Shown here: piece after piece, positions 22,231 through 33,109 of the stretch | Layout of the letters: each line of letters starts with the position of its first letter | Numbering within the stretch: position 1 is the stretch's first letter | Assembly: GCA_036362985.1 (NCBI GenBank) | Contig: JAYGXS010000002.1 | Location: 12,546,019-12,610,018 of the forward strand | DNA length: 64,000 bases | Source of the DNA: Ligula intestinalis | Lineage: Eukaryota; Platyhelminthes; Cestoda; Diphyllobothriidea; Diphyllobothriidae | Direction: 5' to 3' | The notes under the pieces: generated by a model | Database searches by the model: none | The model's input: the letters and a program-made list of their open reading frames with translations, nothing else | Told to the model about the DNA's origin: nothing | Position numbers and translations under genes: made by a program

Positions 22231-22340
22231 GAGTGACCACGGGAACTGACAATTATAGTACGCATGCGGGTGACCGCTGCTAACTATAAATATCTAACAA
22301 CCAGTGCATTTATCACCCCTTATCTGCAAATGGCTCCGAC

Positions 22341-22403
22341 TTTCCTACAATTATCTATGATTAAGGATTCCCAAGGGAATCCGAAACGTCAGGAAAATAA
22401 AAC
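22341..22403 (+). ncRNA. Hammerhead-like motif, family G, inverted partner
   Basis: Plus strand: CTATGATTAA, GGATTCCC, AA, GGGAATCC, GAAACGTC, AGG. Stem II is perfect (22365-22382) and ACGT is self-complementary. First core segment altered as in its partner at 21659-21712, so this variant is inherited within the family and is not private damage. Confidence 0.5.
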
Positions 22404-22439
22404 CCTTGTTCCAGTGATCGCATCTTCTTCTTCTGAACT

Positions 22440-22740
22440 GCTTCTTGGAACTCGCATATTCCCCTGTAACGTATGATATCCTTTGACGTACAGTCTTTGT
22501 TTATCAACGTGCCGTTGGATGAAACCATAGACATTATTTGCGCTTATTCATCTGACACTCGCCTGTCCCCCAATTACTATGGAACTTATTACAAATGTGC
22601 AATAAGCATGTCCCATTCCTGTTTAATGGCCAATTTTATCGACAAATTGACGAAGTTGCAACAGTAAGCCCAATTGGACCAACCTTTGTAGACATTTTTG
22701 TGGGTGAAATGGAAAAGAAATAGTATCCACAAAATTAAAC
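22440..22740 (+). pseudogene. PLE reverse transcriptase fragment
   Basis: Frame 22473-22667 starts MISFDVQSLFINVPLDETID, the PLE motif A region with the first catalytic aspartate (SFDVxSLF). After a gap, another frame near 22668-22725 gives SPIGPTFVDIFVGEMEKK, the motif B region. Near 22748 the DNA CGCTACTGATGAT is the relic of RYVDD. The piece between motifs A and B is largely deleted. Confidence 0.6.
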
Positions 22741-22849
22741 CACATAACACGCTACTGATGATATGTAGACTATGACCTGTGACCTTTCTGTACCAATTCA
22801 ATGTTGTATTTTTTCATTCGTTGCTCTCCAACGCATTGGAGAGGCTGCA

Positions 22850-22897
22850 ACTGATGAGTGCTCCCGAAATGTTATGGATCTAATAAATTTTGCATTA
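22850..22897 (+). ncRNA. Hammerhead-like motif, subfamily B
   Basis: Plus strand: CTGATGA, GTGCTCCC, GAAATG. Both core segments are intact. A perfect 8-bp hairpin (CTCTCCAA, CGCA, TTGGAGAG) sits at 22826-22845, just upstream. TGCAA before the core can pair with TTGCA about 40 bases later as a stem I. Stem II is not formed in the usual way. Confidence 0.42.
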
Positions 22898-23299
22898 TTT
22901 GCTGCATACAAATTCTCACCAGGGAAATTATGCTTTAAATTGGATGAATATTTATGCAGTTTGTACTTTTTTAAGGACACGTATGAAACAATAAGGGGAT
23001 TTACTTTCATTGAAAGAGAATGTCTTTCGTCACAGTACAAAAACGGTTATTGTTTTAAATGGTGTCATATGATATTCCAACAAAATAAATTTGCGCATTT
23101 CAATAACATTTGTCAACTTAGCATTGTCACCTTTAAGTACCGGTAATTTTGTGGCTAGTTAACGATGAAAACAAGTTTGGCCTCACTGCTGGCTTTTTTC
23201 GTAGAAAATACGTCAGGGAAAGTACAAAAAACAAAAAAACATTCATATTTAGGGAAAAGAAGTAACGGTACATAACTGTATATTTTGCACGTTCGCAGA

Positions 23300-24470
23300 G
23301 GTACCTTTTTAGAGAATGCTTTATTTTGAAAGTTACATCAAATTTTTTCAGCAACAAGTAGCTCCATCTACCTAGAGCAACGGCTAAGGTTGAGTAAAAT
23401 ATCATAGCAAAAGTTCATAAAGATAAAGGTTTACACGATATCCACGTCTGTTATGGAGACAGGTCTGCCTTCTCAATTTCAGTTTCTTTACATGTAAGGT
23501 AACATGCTAGGAATGGGAGTACAGAGTGCTGATATGCCGATGCACGGCAGGTCATATGTCGGAAGCTTCGGCGCATACTACGGAAAGACTTCGTAACCAT
23601 TCGTTCACAGTAGAGGAGGTAAGCAACCCTACTAAGGATACGATCAGCAAATTGCTCGACCGTTTTCAAGTGTTGCTGCGTTGCTGTGTTATAACGTTAA
23701 ATAAAAACAGGCTAAACACTGGCAGATAAAGAGCGCATTCGAAGGATACATCTAAAAATGATCAAGTGCTTTTTTAAGTAAAGCTGGGCAAATAACTGGA
23801 GGGCAGTAAAGAATGAAGGGCAGAATGCAGGATGTATAAATCGCCAGATTAGGGCTTACGTTGTGCGATATGCCCGCAAACGGTGGATATAGCATGAAAG
23901 TTTACGGATTTTAATATAAAGGCCTTCAATATGAAGAATGAATGAGAGGTTGGAGACCAGAGTAACACCAAGTTACCGGAAAGAGGATACCTCGTTGAGC
24001 AATGACCAGGAGAGGCTCGCAGTCGAACAACACACTGGACTGACTTCTGGTCAAGTCAAGTCAAGTCAAGTCAAATTTATTAAAGGAAATATAGGCCAAC
24101 GCCTTTGAACTCCCTCTTGGTACATAGGATTTAAGAAATGCATCGGCAAAGCCGAACATTCTGAAGAAGTCGATGACGCAATTTCAAACAGTTACTCGCT
24201 TGTTTCAAGTAATAAACTCACACTCAGTTTACACGAGCCAGCCGTGTAACTGAGGAAGAAGAGCAGACAGTGAAAAACCTCCTAAGGCTGGCTCATAATT
24301 CAAAATGAAATGTCATTTTTGGTTTTAAGGAAAAAAACTGTCGTTAAAGGTTATTTGCTGATAACCATGCTAAAAGGTTTTATAAGCCAACATTCAGTAC
24401 TTGTACATGTAGCAGACTTTTAGGAGGATAGCCAATAATACCGTCAGTATTGGAAGATCAGGTCAGTAAA
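23300..24470 (-). pseudogene. LINE family A reverse transcriptase remnant, copy 1
   Basis: Aligned along its length with 39180-40080 and 52440-53290 (same strand) and with 43340-44010 and 49790-50060 (opposite strand). The coding sense is minus, shown by the YADD motif preserved at 39.8-40.06 kb. This copy is cut by a CR1 tail at 24051-24345: LINE sequence stops at TGACTTCTGG (24050) and resumes near 24345 with GGTTATTTGCTGATAACCATG, matching the continuous sequence at 39950. No long frame survives. Confidence 0.6.
24051..24345 (-). mobile_element. CR1-type LINE 3' tail, 5'-truncated insertion
   Basis: On the minus strand it is the last ~290 bases of a CR1-type LINE, ending in AATAAATTTGACTTGACTTG with four or more CTTGA repeats (plus strand 24051-24075). 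It is an inverted copy of the 3' end of the element at 29206-29472, with most bases conserved. It interrupts LINE family A and is therefore younger than that copy. Microsatellite-like 3' ends are typical of CR1 LINEs. Confidence 0.75.
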
Positions 24471-25159
24471 GACGCAGCTGTCTATTATTAAAATTTAAAA
24501 TTTATTCTTGACAAGAAAGCGTATTGTCCAACCCCCGTTATTGCACCGCCACCGTGAGTCGCTGAAAAAGGGCTTCTTATATTACCCGACTGCTATTTTT
24601 AAGCTCTTGTCTTCAACGCTGCTCCAAATATCCTATATAATGGTATGCTATAACCGCTGTCACAGACAAAAATAGGTTCGTATTGCGGGATGTAGGGAAG
24701 TATATATTTGTCGAGACCTGAAATTCTAACTTTGTCCATAAATGAGGTGGTCTTTCAAAATATAAGAGGCCCGCCATCGCGCATATTCACCGTACGTAAT
24801 TCAAACCGCTGCATTGTTGATTTGCTGTCGTACTCACGCCATAGCAACCTGGTTGACATCAGGTTGTCAATACAGACCTACCGCGAGACTTTGTGTCGCA
24901 GATGTAGGTAAAGATACTTGTCACTGTTGCCCCGCAAATATCAATCCAGGATTTACGACGGCAACCGGAGGAGAACTGTCATGTGCCCTGCATTTGTCCA
25001 ACTGTATTTGAGTTCATGGACTTAAAGCTACTCTGTGATTTCAGTAGTTTTTGTCCTTTTCATTTCTTTGGTGCTGTAGTTTAGACCCAGCAAATGTAAA
25101 CCACAGCATAGGAAGTGCAATAGGGCCTTCAATTCGTGTAACATGCCAATATCTGCGGA
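24471..25159. other. No recognisable feature
   Basis: Short frames only. Confidence 0.4.
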
Positions 25160-26080
25160 ATAATGGTACGCTGTAGCTAATCGGCATTGAGTCAGTTTGT
25201 AATAGTGATTATCGCGTAGCCTACTCTCAAGTCACTTCATTCACGATAATATGTCAGCTTTAGAACGAGCTTCTTTCAGACCGCGTATAAAAAGTACGTT
25301 CTGAAAAAAGTGGCTTCGTAAGTAATACGCACTTTTTCCATTGATTTTGACTGTCTTTATGACTACAAATATATTTTATGGAGAACATGCACGAAACCAT
25401 TCTTTCTTGTTCTCTTTTGATAGCACATTACACTTTTTTAATTGTATACTTAAAGAAAGGGTTTTTACTTATGAGCTTTTTGACGATTTTGAGGTGTTCA
25501 GTCATTATACATCGTATCCATCAATTTATTAATGCTTATAATGTTTGCAGCATGATCCCCATCTATTGCACCATTTTATGAGAACCGTGTGACTTACTCC
25601 TCAAACTGTAAATGAAAAAGTACGTTTTTCTTACACAGGATGAACACAGTGCGCAGTTTGTTAACCTTGAATTTTAGTGAAGCAGTCAGTAGGTTTAAAA
25701 ATTATTCAGCAATTAAAAAATACTTTTGCACCTAAAGGTATCCTTTGTTTAAGTAAGAAAGTTAACGAAGGTGAAGTTAGCTACCCAACGGGTTCAAGAA
25801 AGAGCATTTTCGTTCATGTTTTCTACAAAATATATTTCACTTAATAAGTATATTCAAGATTTATGATAAACATTTATACTACTTACGTAGCCACTTTTTG
25901 GTGATCAGGATAACGCCTGTTAAAAAGCCGACATCCTATCGTGACTGAAGTCACTTGAGCTTAACCTACCCGATAATCACTATTACAAATTTACCCTATG
26001 CCAATTAACGAAAGGGTATCAATCTTTCGTATATGTCGGCATGTTACACGAATTCTAGGTCGAAGTGTATTTGAAAGTTT
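25160..26080 (+). repeat. Repeat R1, fullest copy, with inverted ends
   Basis: The left end (25165-25330, minus) matches the right end (25885-26080, plus). Shared blocks: ACG-A/TAGCCACTTTTT, CGATAATCACTATTACAAA and ATGCCRATTA. The body is shared with 1310-2345. Other partial copies lie at 1140-1310, 20760-21130 and 26945-27005. No open frame with a motif. It could be a MITE-like element or another family of PLE remnants with inverted ends; no hammerhead core was seen. Confidence 0.6.
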
Positions 26081-27009
26081 GTCCTCTCGCCGGTTTTGTC
26101 TCATCTTCTGGAGTTGTACATAAATATTTACCTCTGTCTGACTATGTGGACTAATAGGAACGTTTGTCGTTTCCTGACTTGGCAGGGTATTCATCAGAAA
26201 CCCGTAGAGTTATCCACTATGGCGGAAAACATTCCAGATTAAAGAGAAAAGTGAGCCGTTTCATTTTTAGACAAAATGACTATTAACCTTCAGGTAAATT
26301 TAAAGAACCTGTCAAAATCTCCATTTTCACTTTGGCATAACTTTGGAAAAAGGTAAAGTGCACAGACGTTCGTCAGCTGAATACCTAATTAAAGTGCTTT
26401 CTAAAGAGATGAACAATCACAAACATTTTCTCATTGATCATAAGAATAGCTATATCAGACTTTTTGTGGACGTTCTATTTGCTCGACAGTGCATTTTGCT
26501 ACTTAAAGTAAGTCCTAACTTTGGCCATCTTTATAAGAACTGTTATCCAAAAATCGGTAAATATCCTTAAAAGATATCTTAGTTAAACGGTTTTGATATC
26601 AATGTCAAAATTAATATGAATTTATGGATGAGAGCTTGAAGACTCTCAAAACACTTGAAAAGATGCCGTAATTTAAATAAATTGTTATCCCATAAAGGTA
26701 ATATGCATGAAATATTTTGACAAAAGAAAAGTGTCTTTGATATAAAGAAATCGGTATCGTTTACCTTTAAACAGACGGCAAGATTTCATTTTATATTTTT
26801 AATTTAAAGCTATCTTCAACGTCTCTGGAACTTGGGGATTATTTTAAAAATTTAATTTTTCTTAGCAAAGGATTAGTTGTTCTTATACTTTCCTTTATTA
26901 CAGAATTGCCTAAGGTTGTTTATTTTTCTTTCTACGTTTTGTGCATGTTTTGATGCCGGTTTGCGACTGATAATCAGTCTTTCGCAAACGTCGGCACTTT
27001 ACACGTCTT
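26081..27009. other. Intergenic, with an R1 end piece at 26945-27005
   Basis: Mostly AT-rich. Bases 26945-27005 (ATCAGTCTTTCGCAAACGTC ...) match the R1 end, directly before the CR1 element begins. Confidence 0.4.
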
Positions 27010-28710
27010 ATGCGCCGCACTGCACTGAGAACCATAGGCAATGTACTCGAAATAGAGACCCTATTCCTCTGCTCAAAACAGACGACGGTGTAGAAATTTC
27101 CGAGATTAACGAAAAGGCGGAACATCTATCTTGCTTCTTCCAGTCGGTCTTTACGAGAGAGGCTGAGTTCACCGCTATTAACTGCAGTGACGGTGTGATC
27201 CAGACCATAGACTCGGTTGCACTCACGGAAGCTACCGTTCTGCGAGAACTTCTACAGCTCAAAGAAACGAAGTCGTCAGGTCCGGATGAGATACCTGCAA
27301 TGCTAATAAAAGAACTAGCCATAGAGTTGGCGGTACCCCTGTACATAATCTTCCGAGCTTCTCTTAATACTGGACAAGTGCCACCCGATTGGAAGGCAGC
27401 GTGGATCTCACCCATCCACAAAAGTGGGAGTCAGGCGACCGGTTGGCCTCACCTCAATATCCTGCAAGCTTATGGAACGCATAGTCAAACGTGAGCTGAT
27501 GCACTTTTTGGAGCAACATCAGCTTCCTTCTGATTAACAGCACGGATTCCGCAAGGGAGGGTCCTGCTTGACCAATCTGTTCTATTGTCTAGAACAATGG
27601 ACCCGAGCGATCGATGAAGGGAATACGGTGCATACAGTGCATACTTCAAGAAGGCGTTTGACACGGTGCCTCATCAACGTCTCTTATACAAGCTCAGCCG
27701 CATAGGGCTAAGGAAAAACCTTTTGCAGTGGATCGCAAACTTCTTGACTGGTCGTACCCAGACCGTGTGTATTGGCGAACAGCGGTCGGCGGAGGTAGCA
27801 GTTGAGAGCGGGGTTCCACAGGGATCTGTTCTTGGCCCTATTCTCTTCCTTATATAGATTGATGACTGCATAAGTGGACTAGACTGCAAAATCGCAATGT
27901 TTGCTGATGACATAAAACTTTGGAAGGTCATACGCAACCAAGGCGATGAATTAAACCTCCAGGCAAATTTGCATAGACTGGAGCAGTGGTCGACCCTTTG
28001 GCTCGTGCCATTCAATGTGGCCAAATGCAACCTAATGCGCTTTGGTAGAACCAGCACTACGCCTCGGAGGGTTTATTACCTGAATCACACGCCGCTACCA
28101 GAGGTAGAGACTCAGAAAGACTTGGGGTGTGGTTCACGCCTTCACTGAAGCCATCACTCCACGTCCTGAAAGTGGCCTTATCCGCAATGTCGAGCTTGTA
28201 TCTAATCAAGCGCGCCTTTGCTAAGTTTGACAAAATTGTATTTGGCAAGGTCTTTGGCACGTTCGTGCGACCTCAACTGGAATTTGCCATCCAAGCCTGG
28301 AGCCCTTGGACAGCCAAAGACAAGAAAACCTCGAAAGGGTACAAAGACGCGAAACAAAATTAGAACGACGCAAACGGATCCTCCCTTATGAGACCCGATT
28401 GGTAAATCTTGACTTGTTTCCTCTGGATTACAGACAGCTACGTGGGGACCTAATCCAGGAATTTCGCATGTTGCGTGGTCAGGATTGATGCCTCCAAACA
28501 AACGACTTCTTTGAGCGGGCCACCACCTCTAGGCTGCGAGGACACCCCTCAAAGTTCGTGTGACTGGGGCAAGACTTGACCCAAGAAAATTCTTTTTCTC
28601 TAAGAGGGTTCTCCAGGCATGGAATGCCCTTCCTGCGAATTGTCATGTCCCTTCAGTGGATGTTTTTAAGGCAAGCCTAGACCGATTTAATGAGTATCGT
28701 CGCGATTAAT
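27010..28710 (+). pseudogene. LINE reverse transcriptase with several breaks
   Basis: Blocks in order: RNRDPIPLLKTDDG, SSGPDEIPAMLIKELA, VPPDWKAAWISPIHKSG (end of 26877-27494 frame); a deletion near 27430; KLMERIVKRELMHFLEQHQL with a stop at 27535; FKKAFDTVPHQRLLYKLSRI (motif A region); GVPQGSVLGPILF (motif B) with a stop right after at 27857; MFADDIKLW (motif C, catalytic FADD) near 27897; then the thumb (LEQWSTLWLVPFNVAKCNL) and the C-terminal part (GKVFGTFVRPQLEFAIQAW, LVNLDLFPLDYRQLRGDLI). It parallels the element at 58.8-61.1 kb block for block but is much more decayed. Confidence 0.8.
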
Positions 28711-29472
28711 TGCTCCAAATCCAATCACTGAAGTGTTCTGAATCCAAAAATTGAAGAGCTCTAAATCAAAACACTGAAATGCTTTAAATGTATACATATG
28801 GTAATTTTTAAATAGTATTATTATTAGTATTTAACTAAAGGCATTAAGACATTGCCTAGCTCCGACGTCTCTGCTCACTATGTGAACTGCGCTGATCGCA
28901 TCTGAGGACGCATCTACCGCACCTATGGTCCTAGGCTACGCGGCCCTGTCACACCCTTTCTCGTATCGAACGATTGCTGATTACGTGGCGGGTTCCTCGG
29001 CTCTTGGCACGGCAAAAGCGTATCATGGTCGCATCTCCGGTTCTTCAGGACATTCTCGTGACTCCGAGGTCTTCTCCTAGTATGGTCCTTCGGATGTAGA
29101 TATTACTCTTCATGGACGCCATGGCTGCCATCAACATTCACAGAAGCATCATGCCCTTATCATTCACATACTTTTCCCACGAGCGACTCTTTTTCTCCTA
29201 CAAACCACAAATGACATTCCATTTTGAATTATGAGCCAGCCTTAGGAGTTTTTTCACTGTCTGCTCTTCTTCCTCAGTTACACGGCTGGCTCGTGTAAAC
29301 TGAGTGTGAGTGTATTACTTGAAACAAGCAAGTAGTCGTTTGAAATTGTGTCAACGACTTCTTTGGAAGGTTCGGCTATGCCGATGCATTTCTGAAATCC
29401 TATGTACCACGAGGGAGTTCAAAGGCGCTTTCCTATATTTCCTTTAATAAATTTGACTTTACTTGACTTGAA
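27010..29472 (+). mobile_element. CR1/jockey-type LINE, 5'-truncated, broken
   Basis: Coding remnant at 27010-28710, then a 3' untranslated part of about 760 bases ending in TTTAATAAATTTGACTTTACTTGACTTG at 29472. The 3' end is repeated inverted at 24051-24345. The element begins inside the region before the reverse transcriptase, so at least the endonuclease is missing. Two relatives in the window (32225-32494 and 57992-61105) end in ACCTG repeats instead, so there are two subfamilies. Confidence 0.78.
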
Positions 29473-30289
29473 TACGAAACTATGAGTAGCAGATATACTG
29501 TGCCCGGAGGAGTTGCTCGAGCACCCTTCGTATGCGGCAGCCCTATTTTCCGCAAGTGGATTTCTTGATTATTTTTAAATACCTCCAGAATCCATTCAAA
29601 ATCCGCTTGACCGGCCTTATCACTGACATACCTCTCCTTACCGTTTAGAGTATGATTAAGTGGACATCTTTTGTGGATTTATCTTGAGATTTGTGGCAGA
29701 TAAGTCATTCAAAAAGTGACGAGACTTTAGAGGTGAGTTTTTACCATCTACTACCTCATCCCAGTCTGATCAGCTCCATATATTTAGCTGCTTCCAAAAA
29801 ACCTGCTGTTCATTTTATATTTTTTAACTCGTTTTGAGATGTGTTCAACTGACTGGTTGGATAATTTTAAACTAAGCCTCTTTCACCTGGAAAGAAACGA
29901 GCTCTTGTTTGTGTTTTGTTAATTGATGTTCGAAAAGTGCCCAAGGTTAAAAGTTAATCTCCCTAGGTAGAGGATCACGCAAAGTACAAATGGATTTTAA
30001 AGTTATGCAGCGTAGGCATACTTTATTTTTAACCGACTAACAATGTACGATTCTATCAAAATCGAAGTTACAGCAATAGCTTGAGACCTGAAGGCCGAAA
30101 AACAGTTAAAGGTCGTTCAAACGCAAGTGATCACTGCTTCGGCACCTCCAAAACCCTTGTTCTGCTTAAAGTTTGTATTAATATTTAATACCAGAAGATT
30201 AATCAAAATCGCATCTGTTTCTGCATTCGAAAGGAGAGAAACCCTGGGTTTCAGCAGATGGCCTTACTCCTTAAAATTCCGCACCGATA
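29473..30289. other. No recognisable feature
   Basis: AT-leaning, short frames only. Confidence 0.4.
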
Positions 30290-30410
30290 GAAGCGAATAT
30301 GCGAGTTCTAGGAAGCAGTTCAGAAGGAGACGATGCGATCACTGGAACAAGATCTGGCGTTTCGGATTCTGTCTAGAATCCTTAATCATCGGTAACCGTG
30401 GCATAATGTG
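30290..30410 (-). mobile_element. Solo PLE terminus, family G
   Basis: Inverted match to 22345-22465, including GATGCGATCACTGGAACAAG and, further out, GTTCTAGGAAGCAGTTCAG. No coding part of a PLE is seen beside it. Confidence 0.5.
30350..30400 (-). ncRNA. Hammerhead-like motif, family G
   Basis: Minus strand: GATGATTAA, GGATTCT, AGAC, AGAATCC, GAAACGCC. Stem II is a perfect 7-bp hairpin; ACGT is changed to ACGC. The first core segment is altered as in other family G members. Confidence 0.45.
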
Positions 30411-30779
30411 AGACATACACCAATTAGGGTGATATCTGCACAGATTTTGTGGTATGTATAGTTCATAGCGGCCACCCACATGCGTACTGTTATTAACAGC
30501 TTCGGCAACCGCCGTCCAGACACCGATAAAGCAGCAGAGTTAAATGTCAGTACAAGCGAACATGCGATGAATGTACTAAACGACGGCAAAAGTAGCTTAT
30601 GTAGGCCCACTCATATACTCCTATGTCCAGCATTTTGTCCTGCAAAAACGGTGGTTATAGAGTTTTTTGGGTGGGGAAAAAGGATAGACAGCGAAGGATT
30701 TTTTAGAAATAAGTGAAAAGTGAATAAATTTCATCGAATTTGCTTCCCGCGGCCGCTGGTAGCAGGTTGTTCCGCATGT

Positions 30780-31010
30780 TAATTAAAGGTGTGCATGACG
30801 CGGAGCGCCGCGGACTATACTAATCTAACTCCAGAACGGTACGTTGGAACTCAGGTAAGTGGACGACCTCCTAACCGCCATTTCAATTTTTCGGGCAATT
30901 CAAGAAACCTGCAATTTGATAATCGGGTTTTTTCCGCAGCAAGTAAAACGAACATACAGATGCGGAAAATCTACAGATATAAATCAATGACACTTCTAAA
31001 TACAGTGAAA
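30780..31010 (-). repeat. Repeat R3-associated block
   Basis: Matches 45145-45300 in the same orientation: AAAGGTGTGC, ACTATACTAATCT, CTCCAGAACGG and ACCTCCTAAC blocks. At 45 kb this block adjoins the R3 repeat. It contains a good 5' splice-site-like CAGGTAAGT here but not in the other copy, so a splicing role is unsupported. Confidence 0.45.
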
Positions 31011-31784
31011 TAAAAATGCATTAAGCATTTTCTAAAGTATGTTCCACTGCGTGTCATAATTTCCCGTCCATTAAGCCATATAACCATCGTTTTCGTAGGT
31101 TTAAATATAGGGAGTAGAGATTAATGAGTGGGTCTACATAAGCTACTATTGTCTGAACGACTAACTGGCTGCAAAGACCAGATAGCAGGCTTACAGTAGA
31201 TTCCAGCGTTAACAGCTAAGTCGCTTTACCGCACATTTAGACCCAAAACAGATCTTACTTGACGCATCTCCGGAGTGCTGACGTCCTTACTAGAGCATTA
31301 CCGGTACCGGCTCGAGAAGAAAGTTGTCCTGATGGAAGAGAGTTTGACGGTCGATTTTGATTATTTCCTCATAGACTTCAAGCAGATTGGTGCAGTGACC
31401 ATGACTTGCGTGCGAATTAGTTTTAAGTGACAGTAGACTGGCGCTGCAACTACTGAACTCTTTCTTGCCTCCAGTGCATCCATACCACCACACTGAGCCT
31501 CCCTGTCACACGACAGTTTGACCCTCAATTTCGACGATTTCCACCTTGAACTTAGACGAGTTAAAGCAACGCAGTGGCTTCCGCGGGATATACAGCGAAA
31601 GTAGACTCGCGGAGAACCCAACTCACTCATTCACCACTCCTATACCGAAACCCAGTTGTCAAGACAAAGTCAAGGAGGCCGAAGACGGGGGCAGGCGCAG
31701 ATGGCTGACGCGACCAACACTCAACACGCGTACCAACAGCACGTCTCGCTAGGTAGGCTCCCGACAAAGAGCACCATAAAGGCC
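31011..31784. other. No recognisable gene
   Basis: Short overlapping frames on both strands, slightly GC-richer near 31300-31780; no motif recognised. Confidence 0.4.
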
Positions 31785-32085
31785 ACATTAAGAAGCAGAA
31801 GAAGCCATTGAGTCTGACTCTCAGCCTGCAGTTAGCCACACCGCACAACAAGATACACGCTGAACCGACTGCGGTGTCCAAGTTATCCCGTCAGTTGGCA
31901 ACCCTCCAAACTACGGGTTTTAGCGCTCCGCGATAGTTTAAGTGCACTAGACTGATTACAGTGAGGGTATAAATGCGCTGAGGGTCAACCTCACTCTCTT
32001 CCCCACCGTCAGCAACCGGCCACCGCCTAGTTGATCGGTTGCCTAAGGTGGGATGGGCGCAGCGCTGAAAGGGAAAACAAATCGG
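31785..32085 (+). repeat. Repeat R2
   Basis: Inverted match to 56960-57265: CACATTAAGAAG, GCCTGCAGTTAGCCAC, GCGGTGTCCAAGTTATC, GGTTGCC and GGGTCAACCTCACTC blocks. The two copies are 25 kb apart in opposite orientation. No coding potential recognised. Confidence 0.55.
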
Positions 32086-32099
32086 AGGTGAGCATTGTA

Positions 32100-32225
32100 G
32101 AGCATGTTGTGCAAGGGATGAAGAAGAGAGAGTGAGAAAGAGGGGAAAGAGGGAGAGGAAGGAAAGAAGAAACGAAGAGAAAACAAGAAGGAAACCGAAA
32201 AACAAGAACGAAAATGCAACTAACC
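32100..32225 (+). repeat. Purine-rich low-complexity tract
   Basis: Almost only A and G (GAAGAAGAGAGAGTGAGAAA and similar) up to about 32215. The long leucine/serine minus-strand frame here is a consequence of composition. Confidence 0.7.
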
Positions 32226-32494
32226 TTTCTGAAGAGGATTTTCAGGGTGAATTAGTTTTTCGATGGAGAAGCTTATGGCAATGTTATAAGGCTAGGCTGA
32301 AACCCCTAGAATTTACGAACAATGCCTGAGGTGTTTTGTCACTGTCGGCCCTTTTTGACCCAGTTCCATTTACTGGCAACGCCACTATTTTGAAATGCTC
32401 TGCTGAACCAATGCATTGCATAACTGTTGTGTACCAACAGGGCGTTCAGAGGTATGGACCTAAATTTCTCTTAATAAAACCTGACCTGACCTGA
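32226..32494 (+). mobile_element. CR1-type LINE 3' tail, ACCTG subfamily
   Basis: Aligned with the minus strand of 57992-58165: TTTGTCACTGTCGGCCCT, CTGGCAACGCCACT, CAATGCATTG, TGTACCAACAGGG and CTTAATAAAACCTGACCTG. Only the last ~270 bases are present, so it is a strongly 5'-truncated insertion. Confidence 0.7.
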
Positions 32495-32954
32495 AAAATA
32501 ATCTGGCGAATGGAAACGATTTTTTTTCGAGGAACAGAATGCTTTACTTAAACGAACCCCTTGGACGTAGCGTTCGGGGCCTGTTAATGCTCCATACAAA
32601 GCACGTTTCTGCGCGCTGGATGAAGCAATTTCACCTTCAACCCGAAGCTAGACTTTTTTTAAGATGGAAGTTGCTTGAAACCTGTTTTCCTTTGCTAACG
32701 AGTATTGCGCTCGTCGACATTTATTCTAGAAAGGCATTTTCCTTCACGATTAGCCTCCATTTTTTGATACATCCATGAAAGGCAACGAGGCAGTGCGATG
32801 TGGGAAAAGAACCAGCCGCCAGCATAAACTGCGCAAATGGGCCCCGATCATGAGCGGTTCACTGGTGTTGGCCGGGATGGTCGCTAAAGGCGTTTCATCT
32901 GTAGCAGATCAGTCACAAACAGCAAGTTGCCGGTGATAAAAGTGCACAAGCCAG
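32495..32954. other. No recognisable feature
   Basis: A 79-codon plus frame has no motif. Confidence 0.4.
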
Positions 32955-33005
32955 CTTCAGAAAGCATTTCAAATGAAGAAAATGGGATTACTATAACAAG
33001 AATTT

Positions 33006-33053
33006 TATAGGCTAGACGTTTCGGATTCTCACTCGAATGTATCATCAGAAACT
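33006..33053 (-). ncRNA. Hammerhead ribozyme candidate, full core
   Basis: Minus strand: TTTCTGATGA, TAC, ATTC, GAGTGA, GAAT, CC, GAAACGTC. Both core segments are intact, ATTC/GAAT can pair and ACGT is self-complementary, followed by C. This member has the normal CTGATGA that most family G copies lack. Confidence 0.55.
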
Positions 33054-33109
33054 CTCGCCGTTAAAGGTCATAGCGACGCAAGGTGCGCAGCATTCATAAT
33101 GGCCCTGCG

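Larger units (their letters stand above)
21275..22925 (+). mobile_element. Nested PLE structure with two pairs of inverted termini
   Basis: The outer arms are 21275-21420 (minus) and 22745-22925 (plus), subfamily B terminus. The inner arms are 21600-21720 (minus) and 22325-22465 (plus), subfamily G terminus. Between the inner arms lies a plus-strand endonuclease remnant. Between the right inner and right outer arms lies a plus-strand reverse transcriptase remnant (22473-22740). This fits one PLE inserted in, or recombined with, a related PLE. All four arms carry hammerhead-like motifs. Confidence 0.62.

Noticed and set aside
26150..26200. Hammerhead-like string on the minus strand (CTGATGAATACCCTG ... 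CAGGAAACG)
   Set aside because: The second core segment reads GGAAAC at a shifted place, stem II is not closed, and no PLE terminus surrounds it.
30780..31010. Possible spliced-leader or snRNA gene (splice-like CAGGTAAGT, AATTTTTCG as Sm-like site)
   Set aside because: The second copy at 45.15-45.30 kb lacks the splice-like site, and the sequence fits no known spliced leader or snRNA that I recognise.
31891..32205. 104-codon minus-strand frame rich in leucine, serine and phenylalanine, like a signal peptide
   Set aside because: Produced by the purine-rich low-complexity tract on the other strand.
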